Shown here: in pieces, positions 27,111 to 35,417 of the stretch
Position numbering within the stretch: position 1 is the first letter of the stretch
How the letters are laid out: every line of letters begins with the position of its first letter
Source of the DNA: RPQJ01 sp963700045
GTDB taxonomy: Bacteria > Pseudomonadota > Gammaproteobacteria > Steroidobacterales > Steroidobacteraceae
Assembly: GCA_963700045.1 (NCBI GenBank)
Contig: CAVOWK010000003.1
Span: forward strand, 51,481 to 115,480
Length of the DNA: 64,000 bases
Reading direction: 5' to 3'
Program-made: the position numbers and the translations under genes
The notes under the pieces: model-generated
Databases searched by the model: none
The model's input: the letters and a program-made list of their open reading frames with translations, nothing else
What the model was told of the DNA's origin: nothing

Positions 27111-27404
27111 TCAGGCCAGCGAGCCTTCGCCAGGCGCCAGGGCCTGGATCGACAACGCATGGATATCGGTGGTCATCATGTCGCCGACTGCTTCGTACAC
27201 GAGCCGGTGCCGCCGTACGACAGGCAGTCCTGCGAAACGTTCCGCAACGAGCTGGACGGTGAAATGGCCGTGCCCGCTGGCAGCGCCCGCATGTCCGGCG
27301 TGCAGATGGCTGTCGTCCAGGACGCGCAGTTCCAGCGGCTGCAACGCCGTGCGCAGCCGGGTCTCCAGTCTTTCAGCGCGGCTGGGTGAAGGTGTTTGCG
27401 TCAC
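27111..27404 (-). CDS. BolA family protein
   Basis: A 97-residue BolA-like protein with the class II KH-like fold: LETRLRTALQPLELRVLDDS, a long loop rich in His and Gly (SHLHAGHAGAASGHGHF), then VAERFAGLPVVRRHRLVYEAV and the HALSIQAL end. The GTG start overlaps the yciI stop (GTGA) and is therefore preferred. BolA proteins work with monothiol glutaredoxins in iron-sulfur trafficking. The His/Gly-rich loop could contribute to cluster or metal ligation, which is inference. Confidence 0.88.
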   Translation of the reverse strand: MTQTPSPSRAERLETRLRTALQPLELRVLDDSHLHAGHAGAASGHGHFTVQLVAERFAGLPVVRRHRLVYEAVGDMMTTDIHALSIQALAPGEGSLA

Positions 27405-27700
27405 GGCAGCGACTTCACGAATGGGCGCACTTCGTGCGATGCGAACACGCCTTCCGTCACGTATGGATCGGCTGCCACCCACGCCTTGGCGTCGGCGAGC
27501 GAGGCGAACTCCGCAATGATCACGCTGCCGGTATAGCCGGCGGGTCCCGGGTCCGGCGAATCGATCGCAGGGCAGGGACCTGCGACGAAAATGCGTCCTG
27601 CGTCGAGCAGCTTCTGCGCACGCTCGAGGTGCGCAGGACGCACTCGCTTGCGGATCTCGAGTGCGTTGGGAGCGTCCTGACCGATGATTACGTACCACAT
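27401..27700 (-). CDS. yciI: YciI family protein
   Basis: A 99-residue ferredoxin-like fold protein of the YciI/DUF1330-like superfamily: MWYVIIGQDAPNALEIRKRV, RPAHLERAQKLLDAGRI, the conserved His in the R-x-x-H-L motif, and a VAADPYVTEGVF stretch. The biochemical role is not established. It lies between yciB and bolA, the usual order in related gammaproteobacteria, and is coupled to bolA. Confidence 0.92.
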   Translation of the reverse strand: MWYVIIGQDAPNALEIRKRVRPAHLERAQKLLDAGRIFVAGPCPAIDSPDPGPAGYTGSVIIAEFASLADAKAWVAADPYVTEGVFASHEVRPFVKSLP

Positions 27701-27714
27701 CGCGGGTATTCGAC

Positions 27715-28272
27715 TCACTCCGTCCGGGCCGCGCCGGCTTCCACCTGGTCGAGCTTGCGCCCCAGCCAGTAGCCCTGCGCCAGCGCAAAGACGAGCGTCA
27801 GCCCCATGAGCCCGAACAACTTGAAGTTCACCCACGTGTCTTCGCTGAAGTTGTATGCGACGTACAGGTTCAGCACTGCGCAGACGATGAAGTAGCCGAC
27901 CCACATCAGGTTGAGGCGCGTCCACAGGGATGCTGGTTCGAGCTTGATCTTCTCGCCCATCAGGCGCTGGACGATGGTCGGTCCCCGCATGAACTGGCTC
28001 GCCAGGAACGCGCCGGCGAACAGCAGGTTTACGATCGTCGGCTTCCACTTGATGAAAGTCGCGTCGTGGATGAGCAGCGTCAGGCCGCCGAACACCAGCA
28101 CCAGGACGGCCGAGGTGAGCAGCATCGGGCTCACCTTCCTGTGCTTGAACCAGCTGATCGCGGTCTGCACCAGCACGCCGACGATCAGGACCGCCGTCGC
28201 AACGTAGATGCCCGCCATCTTGTACGCGATGAAAAAAAACACGACCGGCAGCAGGTCGAACAGCATCTGCAT
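27715..28272 (-). CDS. yciB: septation protein A / inner-membrane protein YciB
   Basis: A 185-residue IspZ/YciB family protein with five membrane helices. It opens MQMLFDLLPVVFFFIAYK and carries the conserved KWKPTIVNLLFA and FSEDTWVNFKLFG segments. It takes part in envelope integrity and interacts with elongation and division factors in E. coli. Two adjacent ATG codons (two residues apart) are possible starts. The longer open frame upstream is not part of the family. Confidence 0.93.
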   Translation of the reverse strand: MQMLFDLLPVVFFFIAYKMAGIYVATAVLIVGVLVQTAISWFKHRKVSPMLLTSAVLVLVFGGLTLLIHDATFIKWKPTIVNLLFAGAFLASQFMRGPTIVQRLMGEKIKLEPASLWTRLNLMWVGYFIVCAVLNLYVAYNFSEDTWVNFKLFGLMGLTLVFALAQGYWLGRKLDQVEAGAARTE

Positions 28273-28357
28273 CTGGCTGGGGTACGCTCGGGGCGGGGCA
28301 GCGAAGGGGCGCGTATCATACCAATTTGGCCGTGACACCCGCGGCTGGGCGAGTTTC

Positions 28358-28981
28358 ATGGCCTTCCTGATCTCCATTCACCCGCAGAATCCGCAGCCGC
28401 GCCTGGTGCGCCAGGCCATTGCCGCCATCCGTGACGGCAGCGTCGTCGTCTATCCGACGGACTCCAGCTATGCGCTCGGCTGCCTGATCGGGGACAAGGA
28501 GGCCATGGAGCGGATCCGTCGCATCCGCAACGTGGACGTCAAGCAGCACAACTTCACGCTGGTCTGCCGCGACCTGTCGGAAATCGCTAAGTACGCGCGG
28601 GTCGACAACAGCCAGTACCGGACCTTGAAAGCATTCACACCGGGGCCGTACACCTTCCTGCTCGAGGCCACGCGCGAGGTGCCTAAACGGCTGCAGAACC
28701 CGAAGCGTCGCACCATCGGCATCCGTGTCCCGGACAACGCGATCGTGAGCATGCTGCTGGCCGAACTGGGTGAGCCGATCATGAGTTCCACCTTGCTGCT
28801 GCCCGGCGAGTCGGAAGCGCCGACTGACCCGCATGAGATCAAGGAGAAGCTGGACCACCTGGTCGACCTCGTGATCGACGGCGGCACCGGCGGCATCGAG
28901 GCCAGCAGCGTCGTGGACCTGTCGAGCGGCACTCCGGTCATCGTCCGTCGCGGCAAGGGCGATGTCTCCGCGTTCGAGTGA
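28358..28981 (+). CDS. yciO: YciO family (Sua5/YrdC-like) protein
   Basis: A 207-residue YrdC-fold protein. Family motifs are GSVVVYPTDSSYALGCLIGD, KRIR-like basic residues, the NFTLVCRDLSEI strand, FTPGPYTFLLEAT and RTIGIRVPDN. The first protein residues (MAFLISIHPQNPQP) match YciO rather than TsaC. YciO is related to the threonylcarbamoyl-AMP synthase of t6A formation, but its own activity is less certain. It is upstream of trpS and divergent from yciB. Confidence 0.92.
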   Translation: MAFLISIHPQNPQPRLVRQAIAAIRDGSVVVYPTDSSYALGCLIGDKEAMERIRRIRNVDVKQHNFTLVCRDLSEIAKYARVDNSQYRTLKAFTPGPYTFLLEATREVPKRLQNPKRRTIGIRVPDNAIVSMLLAELGEPIMSSTLLLPGESEAPTDPHEIKEKLDHLVDLVIDGGTGGIEASSVVDLSSGTPVIVRRGKGDVSAFE

Positions 28982-29122
28982 ACGTGGCCGGGTCGGCTGC
29001 GTATAATCGCGCCTTGCCGCTGGCTTGGTGGGTCGACCCGGGTTTAAGTAATACCCGATGTTTGTTCCGCAAGTCCCTGAAATGTAAAAGACTCTATCGC
29101 GACAAGATCGCAGGGAACCCGT

Positions 29123-30340
29123 TTGAGTTCTACCGTCACGACCCCGCGTCGAGTGCTTTCCGGAATGCGCCCGACCGGCAGCCTGCACCTTGGCAACTAC
29201 CACGGCGCACTGAAGAACTGGACCGAACTGCAGTACCAGTACGACTGCTATTTCTTCATTGCCGACTACCACGCCCTCACGACCGGCTACGAAGACACCC
29301 GGCATCTCGAGGACTTCGCGTGGCAGATGGTCGTCGACTGGCTGGCCGCGGGCCTGAACCCGGCGGTCTGCACGATGTTCATCCAGTCCCGCGTCCCCGA
29401 GCACGCGGAACTGCACCTGATGCTCTCGATGATCACGCCGCTCGGCTGGCTCGAACGCGTACCGACGTACAAGGACCAGCAGGAACAGCTCAAGGAAAAG
29501 GACCTGGCCACCTACGGGTTCCTCGGCTATCCGCTGCTGCAGAGCGCCGACATCCTGCTCTACCGCCCGATGGGCGTGCCGGTCGGTGAAGACCAGGTGG
29601 CTCACGTCGAAATCACGCGCGAAATCGCCCGCCGCTTCAATTTCATCTTCGGCCGCGAGCAGGATTTCGAAGCCAAGGCCGAGCGCGCCATCAGGAATCT
29701 CGGGGCGAAGAACGCGGCGATCTATCGCGACCTGCGCAAGGGCTACCAGGAGCAGGGCCAGGAAGACGCGCTGGTAAGGGCGCACGCCTTGCTCGACGGC
29801 AATTCGCGCCTCACCCTGGCCGACCGCGAGCGCCTGCTCGGTTATCTCGAAGGCACGGGCCGCACCATCCTTACCGAACCCGACGCATTGCTGACCTCGA
29901 CGCCGAAGGTCACCGGTCTCGACGGTCGCAAGATGTCGAAGTCGTACGGCAACACGATCGGCCTGCGCGAAGATCCGGACGAAGTCGCGAAAAAGCTCAA
30001 GACGATGCAGACCGATCCGGCGCGCGTGCGGCGCACCGACCCGGGCAATCCCGAGAAGTGCCCGGTGTGGGACCTGCACCAGCTCTATTCCGATGCGGCT
30101 ACGCAGCGCTGGGTCGACCAGGGCTGTCGTTCGGCGGGCATCGGTTGCCTGGAATGCAAGAAGCCGGTGATCGACAGGATCGTCGAGGAAGTCACGGGCA
30201 TGCGCCAGCGTGCTCAGGAATACGAGGACAACCCGGACCTGGTGCGCGGCATCATCGCGGAAGGCTGCGAAAAAGCGCGTGCGGTCGCCGGCCAGACCCT
30301 CGACGACGTCAAGCAGGCGATGGGCCTGGCATACCGCTGA
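29123..30340 (+). CDS. trpS: tryptophan-tRNA ligase
   Basis: A 405-residue class I synthetase. The HIGH-type motif is GSLHLGNYHGAL (residues 18-29) and the KMSKS loop is DGRKMSKSYGN near residue 270. After the KMSKS region an insertion with Cys residues (GCRSAGIGCLECKKPV) marks the longer proteobacterial TrpRS form that also has an iron-sulfur-like Cys set in some taxa. The start is TTG (LSSTVTTPRRVLSGM), because no ATG lies before the conserved Met-Arg-Pro-Thr-Gly segment at a suitable distance. A TATAAT box about 120 bases upstream may be its promoter. Confidence 0.95.
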   Translation: MSSTVTTPRRVLSGMRPTGSLHLGNYHGALKNWTELQYQYDCYFFIADYHALTTGYEDTRHLEDFAWQMVVDWLAAGLNPAVCTMFIQSRVPEHAELHLMLSMITPLGWLERVPTYKDQQEQLKEKDLATYGFLGYPLLQSADILLYRPMGVPVGEDQVAHVEITREIARRFNFIFGREQDFEAKAERAIRNLGAKNAAIYRDLRKGYQEQGQEDALVRAHALLDGNSRLTLADRERLLGYLEGTGRTILTEPDALLTSTPKVTGLDGRKMSKSYGNTIGLREDPDEVAKKLKTMQTDPARVRRTDPGNPEKCPVWDLHQLYSDAATQRWVDQGCRSAGIGCLECKKPVIDRIVEEVTGMRQRAQEYEDNPDLVRGIIAEGCEKARAVAGQTLDDVKQAMGLAYR

Positions 30341-30353
30341 GGCAGGACGACGC

Positions 30354-31283
30354 ATGACGAAACCCGACCTCAAGTTGATCGAAGGCGGGCTGGGACACCA
30401 GCCAGCGGCCGAGCCGCACGTGCCGGAGCCGCACGAGCAGGGCGAGATGCCGTTCGCGGTGGTCGACGGCGAGCCGGTCACGCAGATGCCGAAGGACCTG
30501 TACATCCCGCCGGATGCGTTGCAGGTGTTTCTCGAGGCCTTCGAAGGCCCGCTCGACCTGCTGCTCTACCTGATCCGCCGGCAGAACCTCGACATCCTCG
30601 ACATCCCGATCGCCGAGATCACGCGGCAGTACACGTCGTATATCGACCTGATGCGCGGCATGCAGCTGGAACTTGCGGGCGAATACCTCGTGATGGCCGC
30701 GACGCTGGCCGAGATCAAGTCGCGCATGCTGCTGCCGCGACCGGCTGCGGAGGGCGACGAGGAAGCCGACCCGCGCGCGGAACTCGTGCGCCGGCTGCAG
30801 GAATACGAGCGCTTCAAGCGTGCGGCGATCGACATCGAGGAACTGCACCGCGTCGACCGCGACACCTTCCCGGCTTCGGCCGAACTGGTCGAGCTGCGCG
30901 TCGTCAGGCTGCAGCCGAACGTCTCGCTGCAGGAGATGCTGGTCGCGCTCAAGGACGTGATGGGGCGCGCCGAGATGTTCGCGCACCATCGCATCAGCCG
31001 CGAACGGCTCTCGGTGCGCCAGCGCATGTCCGAGGTGCTGGACGCGATGCGCTCGCAGGCGTTCGTCGAGTTCGTCACGCTGTTCCGCGCCGAAGAAGGG
31101 CGCATGGGCGTCACCGTCACTTTCATCGCGATCCTCGAGCTGCTCCGCGAGGGCTTGATCGAGATCGTGCAGTCCGAACCGTATGCGCCGATTCACGTGC
31201 GCGCCGGCACTCCCCGCCAGGCCGAGCAGATCGACGGCATGGATGACCGGGCCCTGCCAGGCCCGCAAGGCACCGAACCATGA
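30354..31283 (+). CDS. scpA: segregation and condensation protein A
   Basis: A 309-residue kleisin subunit of the SMC-ScpAB condensin. After a Pro/Glu-rich N-tail, FEGPLDLLLYLIRRQNLDILDIPIAEITRQY is the SMC-neck binding helix pair (residues 60-95 in the usual numbering; shown here as separate short motifs FEGPLDLLLYL and LDILDIPIAEI). The C-terminal winged helix contains VTFIAILELLREGLIEI. The stop overlaps scpB (ATGA). No smc gene is in the window. Confidence 0.94.
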   Translation: MTKPDLKLIEGGLGHQPAAEPHVPEPHEQGEMPFAVVDGEPVTQMPKDLYIPPDALQVFLEAFEGPLDLLLYLIRRQNLDILDIPIAEITRQYTSYIDLMRGMQLELAGEYLVMAATLAEIKSRMLLPRPAAEGDEEADPRAELVRRLQEYERFKRAAIDIEELHRVDRDTFPASAELVELRVVRLQPNVSLQEMLVALKDVMGRAEMFAHHRISRERLSVRQRMSEVLDAMRSQAFVEFVTLFRAEEGRMGVTVTFIAILELLREGLIEIVQSEPYAPIHVRAGTPRQAEQIDGMDDRALPGPQGTEP

Positions 31284-31903
31284 GCCAACACCCCCTGAGC
31301 GGCGTCGTCGAAGCCGTGCTGCTGGCCGCCGGCCGGCCCGTTTCGGTCGAGCAGCTGCTCGAGCTGTTCGACGAGGGGCAGCGCCCGCCGGCCGAGGAAG
31401 TGACGGCCGCGCTCGCCGAGCTGCAGCAGAGCTACAAGGATCGAGGCGTCGAACTGCGCGAAGTGGCGAGCGGCTGGCGCGTGCAGATTCGCCCGCAGCA
31501 CGCCGATGTCGTCTCGCGCCTGTGGCAGGAGCGGCCAAGCCGCTATTCACGTGCGCTGCTCGAGACGCTGGCGTTGATTGCATACCGGCAGCCGATCACG
31601 CGTGGCGAGATCGAAGGCATCCGCGGCGTCACGGTCGCGACGACCATCATGCGGACGCTGCACGAGCGCAACTGGATCCGGGTCGTTGGCCACCGCGAGG
31701 TGCCGGGACACCCCGAACTGCTCGGGACGACGCGGGAGTTTCTCGACTACTTCGGCTTGAAGAGCCTCGACGACCTGCCGACGCTCGCCGAGCTGCGCGA
31801 CCTCGAAGACATCAAGGAGCAGCTCGACCTGCCGGCCGCCATCGCAACGGCAGAGGCGGCCATGGCGGAGGAGCCGGCCGCAGCGGGCGACGAGCCCCGT
31901 TGA
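31280..31903 (+). CDS. scpB: segregation and condensation protein B
   Basis: A 207-residue ScpB with two winged-helix domains: VEAVLLAAGRPVSVEQL at the start and ALLETLALIAYRQPITRGEI in the second, the family signature. The conserved REVPGHPELLGTT and FLDYFGLKSLDDLPTL segments complete it. It dimerises and caps ScpA in condensin. It is coupled to scpA upstream and to rluB downstream (TTGA overlap). Confidence 0.95.
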   Translation: MSQHPLSGVVEAVLLAAGRPVSVEQLLELFDEGQRPPAEEVTAALAELQQSYKDRGVELREVASGWRVQIRPQHADVVSRLWQERPSRYSRALLETLALIAYRQPITRGEIEGIRGVTVATTIMRTLHERNWIRVVGHREVPGHPELLGTTREFLDYFGLKSLDDLPTLAELRDLEDIKEQLDLPAAIATAEAAMAEEPAAAGDEPR

Positions 31904-32733
31904 GCGAACGCCTGCACAAGCTGCTCGCGCAGCACGGCATCGGCTCGCGTCGCCAGGTCGAGGCCTGGATTCGCGAAGGCCGCGTGCTGGTCAACGGCCA
32001 GCCGGCCGAGATCGGACATGCGCTGCAGGCGGGTGAACGCGTCGTCGTGGATGGCAAGGACGTGACGCGCCTGCTGGCGGTGGACCGCAAGCTGCAGGTC
32101 ATCCTGTATCACAAGCCCACGGGCGAAATGCTGCGCAGCCGTGCGGGCGACGATCGTGAGAGCGTCGAGATGAACCTGCCGGCGCTGCATGCCGGCCGCT
32201 GGGTGGCGGTCAACGCCCTCGGCTTCGGCGAGGACGGCTTGCTGATACTGGCCAGCGAAGGCAAGTTCGCGCTGGCGATCGCCCGTCACAATCACGAAAT
32301 TCCGGTCGAGTACCGCGTGCGCGCGTTGCGACCGAGCCAGGACGAGGCGTGGCCCGAGATGCCGACGGCAGTCGACGTCGAAGGCCAGACGGCCACGTTC
32401 CGCGCGGTAGAACCTGCGGGCACCAGCGGCACCAACATGTGGTTCAAGGTCACCAGCGAGCGCACCTTGCCGCGCGGCGCGATCCGCGCCCTGTTCGATT
32501 CCGCGGGCCTCAAGATCAGCCGCGCGATGCTGGTGAAGTGGGGCCCGATCGCACTGCCGCGCGATCTGCCGCGGGGCCGTTCGCGCGCGCTCGAAGGCGA
32601 GGAGCTCGATTCCCTCTATGCGCTGGCGGGTCGCGATCGCAGCGATACCGGCCTCAAGCCGCGTCCGCGACCCCGGCCAGCCCCGGACCGTCGCCGCAAG
32701 AAAACTACTGCGCGTCGAAGCGGCGGCCGGTGA
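31900..32733 (+). CDS. rluB: RluB-like pseudouridine synthase family protein lacking the catalytic aspartate
   Basis: A 277-residue RsuA/RluB-type protein with an N-terminal S4 domain (LHKLLAQHGIGSRRQVEAWI) and a degenerate synthase domain. In active enzymes motif II reads GRLDxxTxGL with catalytic Asp. Here the aligned segment is NALGFGEDGL (residues 105-114), with Gly108 in place of Asp. The later arginine-rich NREVRRLW-type motif is also replaced (PRGAIRALF). The EY motif (VEYRV) remains. The frame is intact and uniform in composition, so this is not a frameshift artefact. It may bind rRNA without modifying it. TTG start, coupled to scpB. The 3' end overlaps yciK by 29 bases, tail to tail. 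Confidence 0.85.
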   Translation: MSERLHKLLAQHGIGSRRQVEAWIREGRVLVNGQPAEIGHALQAGERVVVDGKDVTRLLAVDRKLQVILYHKPTGEMLRSRAGDDRESVEMNLPALHAGRWVAVNALGFGEDGLLILASEGKFALAIARHNHEIPVEYRVRALRPSQDEAWPEMPTAVDVEGQTATFRAVEPAGTSGTNMWFKVTSERTLPRGAIRALFDSAGLKISRAMLVKWGPIALPRDLPRGRSRALEGEELDSLYALAGRDRSDTGLKPRPRPRPAPDRRRKKTTARRSGGR

Positions 32734-33472
32734 CGCCCCGGCTGTCGGGACCCAGCAGGTAGAGGAACGGCGCCAGCACGGCTTCGGGCTGCGCCAGTTT
32801 GGCGGTGTCCTCGGCCGGGTACGCCCTGGCACGCATCGGTGAGCGCACGGCGCCGGGATTGACGCTGTTCGAGCGGATCGGCGACTCCGTCGCCAGTTCG
32901 TCCGCCAGCACCTGCATCATTCCTTCGTTCGCAAACTTCGATACCGCATACGCACCCCAGTACGCGCGTCCCTTGATCGACACGCCACTGGTCGTGAACA
33001 CGATCGAAGGGTCCGTCGACTTGCCGAGCAGCGGCAGCAGGAGTTTCGTCAGGATGAAGGGCGCGTTGACGTTGACGTGCATCACCTTGAGCCACGTCGG
33101 CACGTCGTAATGCGCGATCGGCGAGCGGTCGCCGAGGATTGCTCCCACGTGGGCGAGGCCGTCGAGCCGGCCGAACTCCGCGCCGATGGCCTCGGCGAGC
33201 GCGTCGTACGCAGCGGCGTCTGCTTTCTCGAAGTCGATCGGCGCGATGGACGGCCGCGGACCGCCTTGCGCGACGATCGAGTCGTAGACTTTTTCCAGTT
33301 TCTTGACCGAGCGGCCGCTCAGGATCACGCGTGCGCCCAGTCGCGCACAGGCCTGGGCGAGTGCGCCGCCGATGCTGCCGCTCGCACCGGTGACCAGGAT
33401 GACCCGGTCGGCAAGCAGCTTCTCGGCCGGCGAGTAGTTGCGAAGTTCAGCGGAGGTGGGGGCGGGCATCAT
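32705..33472 (-). CDS. yciK: YciK-like short-chain dehydrogenase/reductase
   Basis: A 255-residue SDR. Cofactor motif TGASGSIGGALA, a structural VGAIL strand in place of the usual NNAG, the catalytic Ser region FTTSGVS, and catalytic YxxxK (YAVSK). The YSPAEKLLADRVILVTGA opening matches YciK, found beside ubiG and mupP in Pseudomonas. The NAD(P)-dependent substrate is unknown. Its stop lies inside the convergent rluB gene and its start is coupled to rmuC (overlap of four bases). Confidence 0.9.
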   Translation of the reverse strand: MMPAPTSAELRNYSPAEKLLADRVILVTGASGSIGGALAQACARLGARVILSGRSVKKLEKVYDSIVAQGGPRPSIAPIDFEKADAAAYDALAEAIGAEFGRLDGLAHVGAILGDRSPIAHYDVPTWLKVMHVNVNAPFILTKLLLPLLGKSTDPSIVFTTSGVSIKGRAYWGAYAVSKFANEGMMQVLADELATESPIRSNSVNPGAVRSPMRARAYPAEDTAKLAQPEAVLAPFLYLLGPDSRGVTGRRFDAQ

Positions 33473-34737
33473 TGCTCCGGCGCCTCGTCAGTGACTGCGC
33501 GTGCGAGTTTTTCGATCGGCGCGAGGTCCTCGATCTCTTTCGCGGGCCGCAGGCCGAGCTCCGTGAACTTGCGTGCGCCGGGCATCACCTGGCGCTCGAG
33601 CGAACCGACCGCCGCGTTGTAGGCCTCCACGCTCTGCCCCAGCGTCCGTCCCACTTTCGAGATGTGCGCGGTGAACGTGGCGAGCCGTTTGTACAAGTCC
33701 TCGCCGAGTTCCTGGATGTGCGCCGCGTTCTCCGCCAGCGCGTTCTGGCGCCAGCCGTAGGCGACCGCTTTCAGCAGCGCCACGAAGCTCGTCGGCGTCG
33801 CGATGATCACGTGCTGCCGGATCGCGTCCTCGAGCAGCGAAGGCATTTCCGCCACGGCCGCGCTCAGGAACTGGTCGCCCGGGATGAACAGCACGACGAA
33901 GTCGGGGCTCTGCTCGAACTGCGACCAGTAGGCTTTCTGCGACAGCTGCCGCACGCGTTCCTGCACGGCCAGCGCATGGCGGCGCAGGGCGAGGTCGCGG
34001 TCCTCGTCGGTGGTGGCCTCCGCGGCCGTGAGGTAGGCATCGAGCGGCGTCTTGACGTCGACCACGATCTGCCGGCCGTCGGGCATGTTCACGATCATGT
34101 CGGGGCGCAGCGAGCCGTCCTCGCCCGGCACGTGGACCTGCTCGAAGAAGTCGCAGCGCTCGACCATGCCGGCCAGTTCGGCCAGGCGACGCAGCGTCAT
34201 TTCGCCCCACTGGCCGCGCACCTCGGGCCGGCGCAGGGCCGTGACCAGGTTGCGGGTCTCGCGCTGCAGCGTGACCTGGCCGAGCGCAACGCTCTCGATC
34301 GAGCTGCGCAGGGCGCCGAAACTCTCCGCGCGGTCCTTCTCGATGCGGGCGATCTGTTCGTGCGTCTTCTGCAGCGCCTCGCGTACCGGTGCCAGCAGGG
34401 ATTCGACGGCTTTCTCGCGTTCCGTGAGATTGCGCAGCGCGACTTCCTGCTGCTGGCCGAGAGTCTGGCGCGCGAGTTGCAGGAACACTTCGTTGTTGCC
34501 GCGCAGCGCCTGGCCGGCCACCGAGTCGAAGCCACTGCGCAAGCGCTGCAACGCCATGTCGAGTGCCTGGTCGCGTTCGGTGGCGACGTCGGCCGCCGAC
34601 TTGAGCGACGCCTCGGCGGTCGCCAGGCGGACTTCGGCCTCGTGCGTGCGTCGACGCGCAACCAGCCACCCGACCAGCAGGCCGAACGCGAGTCCGAGCG
34701 CCGCGAACACGAAGGACTGGGGAGTGAGTTCGATCAT
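33469..34737 (-). CDS. rmuC: DNA recombination protein RmuC
   Basis: A 422-residue RmuC. It has an N-terminal membrane helix (FVFAALGLAFGLLVGWLV), a coiled coil of about 170 residues, and a PD-(D/E)XK-like nuclease domain with RPDMIVNMPDGRQIVVDVKTPLDAY and the KAYWSQFEQSPDFVVLFIPG segment. RmuC limits sequence inversion at short inverted repeats. It is inserted between mupP/gph and yciK, with four-base overlaps on both sides, so all four genes are one operon. Confidence 0.95.
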   Translation of the reverse strand: MIELTPQSFVFAALGLAFGLLVGWLVARRRTHEAEVRLATAEASLKSAADVATERDQALDMALQRLRSGFDSVAGQALRGNNEVFLQLARQTLGQQQEVALRNLTEREKAVESLLAPVREALQKTHEQIARIEKDRAESFGALRSSIESVALGQVTLQRETRNLVTALRRPEVRGQWGEMTLRRLAELAGMVERCDFFEQVHVPGEDGSLRPDMIVNMPDGRQIVVDVKTPLDAYLTAAEATTDEDRDLALRRHALAVQERVRQLSQKAYWSQFEQSPDFVVLFIPGDQFLSAAVAEMPSLLEDAIRQHVIIATPTSFVALLKAVAYGWRQNALAENAAHIQELGEDLYKRLATFTAHISKVGRTLGQSVEAYNAAVGSLERQVMPGARKFTELGLRPAKEIEDLAPIEKLARAVTDEAPEQ

Positions 34738-35417
34738 GAGGCGGCCATCGCATCGAGGTGCCGGAGCGTGAGCCAGTCCATCACGTCCTCTGGCCGCTCG
34801 ATGATGCCGTCGGCGTTCCAGGTTTCCGGATGATCGTGTTCCGCGAGGTAACCGTAGGCGGCGACCACCGTCTGCATTCCTGCGGCCCGTCCCGCAACGA
34901 TGTCACGCTCGGCATCGCCGACGTACACGCAATGATCCGGCGACACGCCGGTCACTGCCGCAGCGTGCAGCAGGGGCAGGGGATGGGGCTTGCGTTCGTT
35001 GACGGTGTCGCCACTGACGACGCAACACGCGCGCCCGCTGAGGCCGAGCTGTTGCAGCAGCGGGTTGGTGAGCCAGCCCGGCTTGTTGGTCACGATGCCC
35101 CAGGGCAGGTCCTCGGCCTCGAAGGCGGCCAGCACCTGCTCGAGGCCCGCAAACAGCCGGGTGCCTGCAGCCAGGTTCTCGGAATAGATGGTAAGGAACC
35201 GTTTACGCAGCCGTTCGAATTCGTCCGCCTGTGCCGATGGGAAGCCCACCGTGATCAGACGCACCGCGCCGTGCGACACGGACGAGCGCAGCGCGGTGAA
35301 CGGCAGCGGCTCGAGGCCTTCTTCCTGTCGCAGCAGGTTGAGCGCGCCAATCATGTCCGGCGCCGTGTCGAGCAGCGTACCGTCCAGGTCGAACAGAATC
35401 GCGTGAGCGCGGGTCAT
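34734..35417 (-). CDS. mupP: HAD-IA phosphatase, MupP/Gph type
   Basis: A 227-residue haloacid dehalogenase-like phosphatase: motif I LFDLDGTLLDT, motif II IVTNKP, and motif III KPHPLPLLHAA with VGDAERDIVAG. By sequence it could be called phosphoglycolate phosphatase. By position between ubiG and yciK it corresponds to the Pseudomonas gene shown to be MupP, a MurNAc-6-phosphate phosphatase of peptidoglycan recycling. I favour MupP on synteny. Its start overlaps the ubiG stop (ATGA). AmgK and MurU partners are not in the window. Confidence 0.85.
   Translation of the reverse strand: MTRAHAILFDLDGTLLDTAPDMIGALNLLRQEEGLEPLPFTALRSSVSHGAVRLITVGFPSAQADEFERLRKRFLTIYSENLAAGTRLFAGLEQVLAAFEAEDLPWGIVTNKPGWLTNPLLQQLGLSGRACCVVSGDTVNERKPHPLPLLHAAAVTGVSPDHCVYVGDAERDIVAGRAAGMQTVVAAYGYLAEHDHPETWNADGIIERPEDVMDWLTLRHLDAMAAS

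Noticed and set aside
29002..29007. TATAAT upstream of trpS as a complete promoter
   Set aside because: No -35 box at suitable spacing was found, so it is mentioned only under trpS and not listed as a separate feature.
28316..30505. Long minus-strand open frame opposite yciO and trpS
   Set aside because: High GC leaves long stop-free shadows. The plus strand has clear YciO and TrpRS motifs and the minus strand has none.
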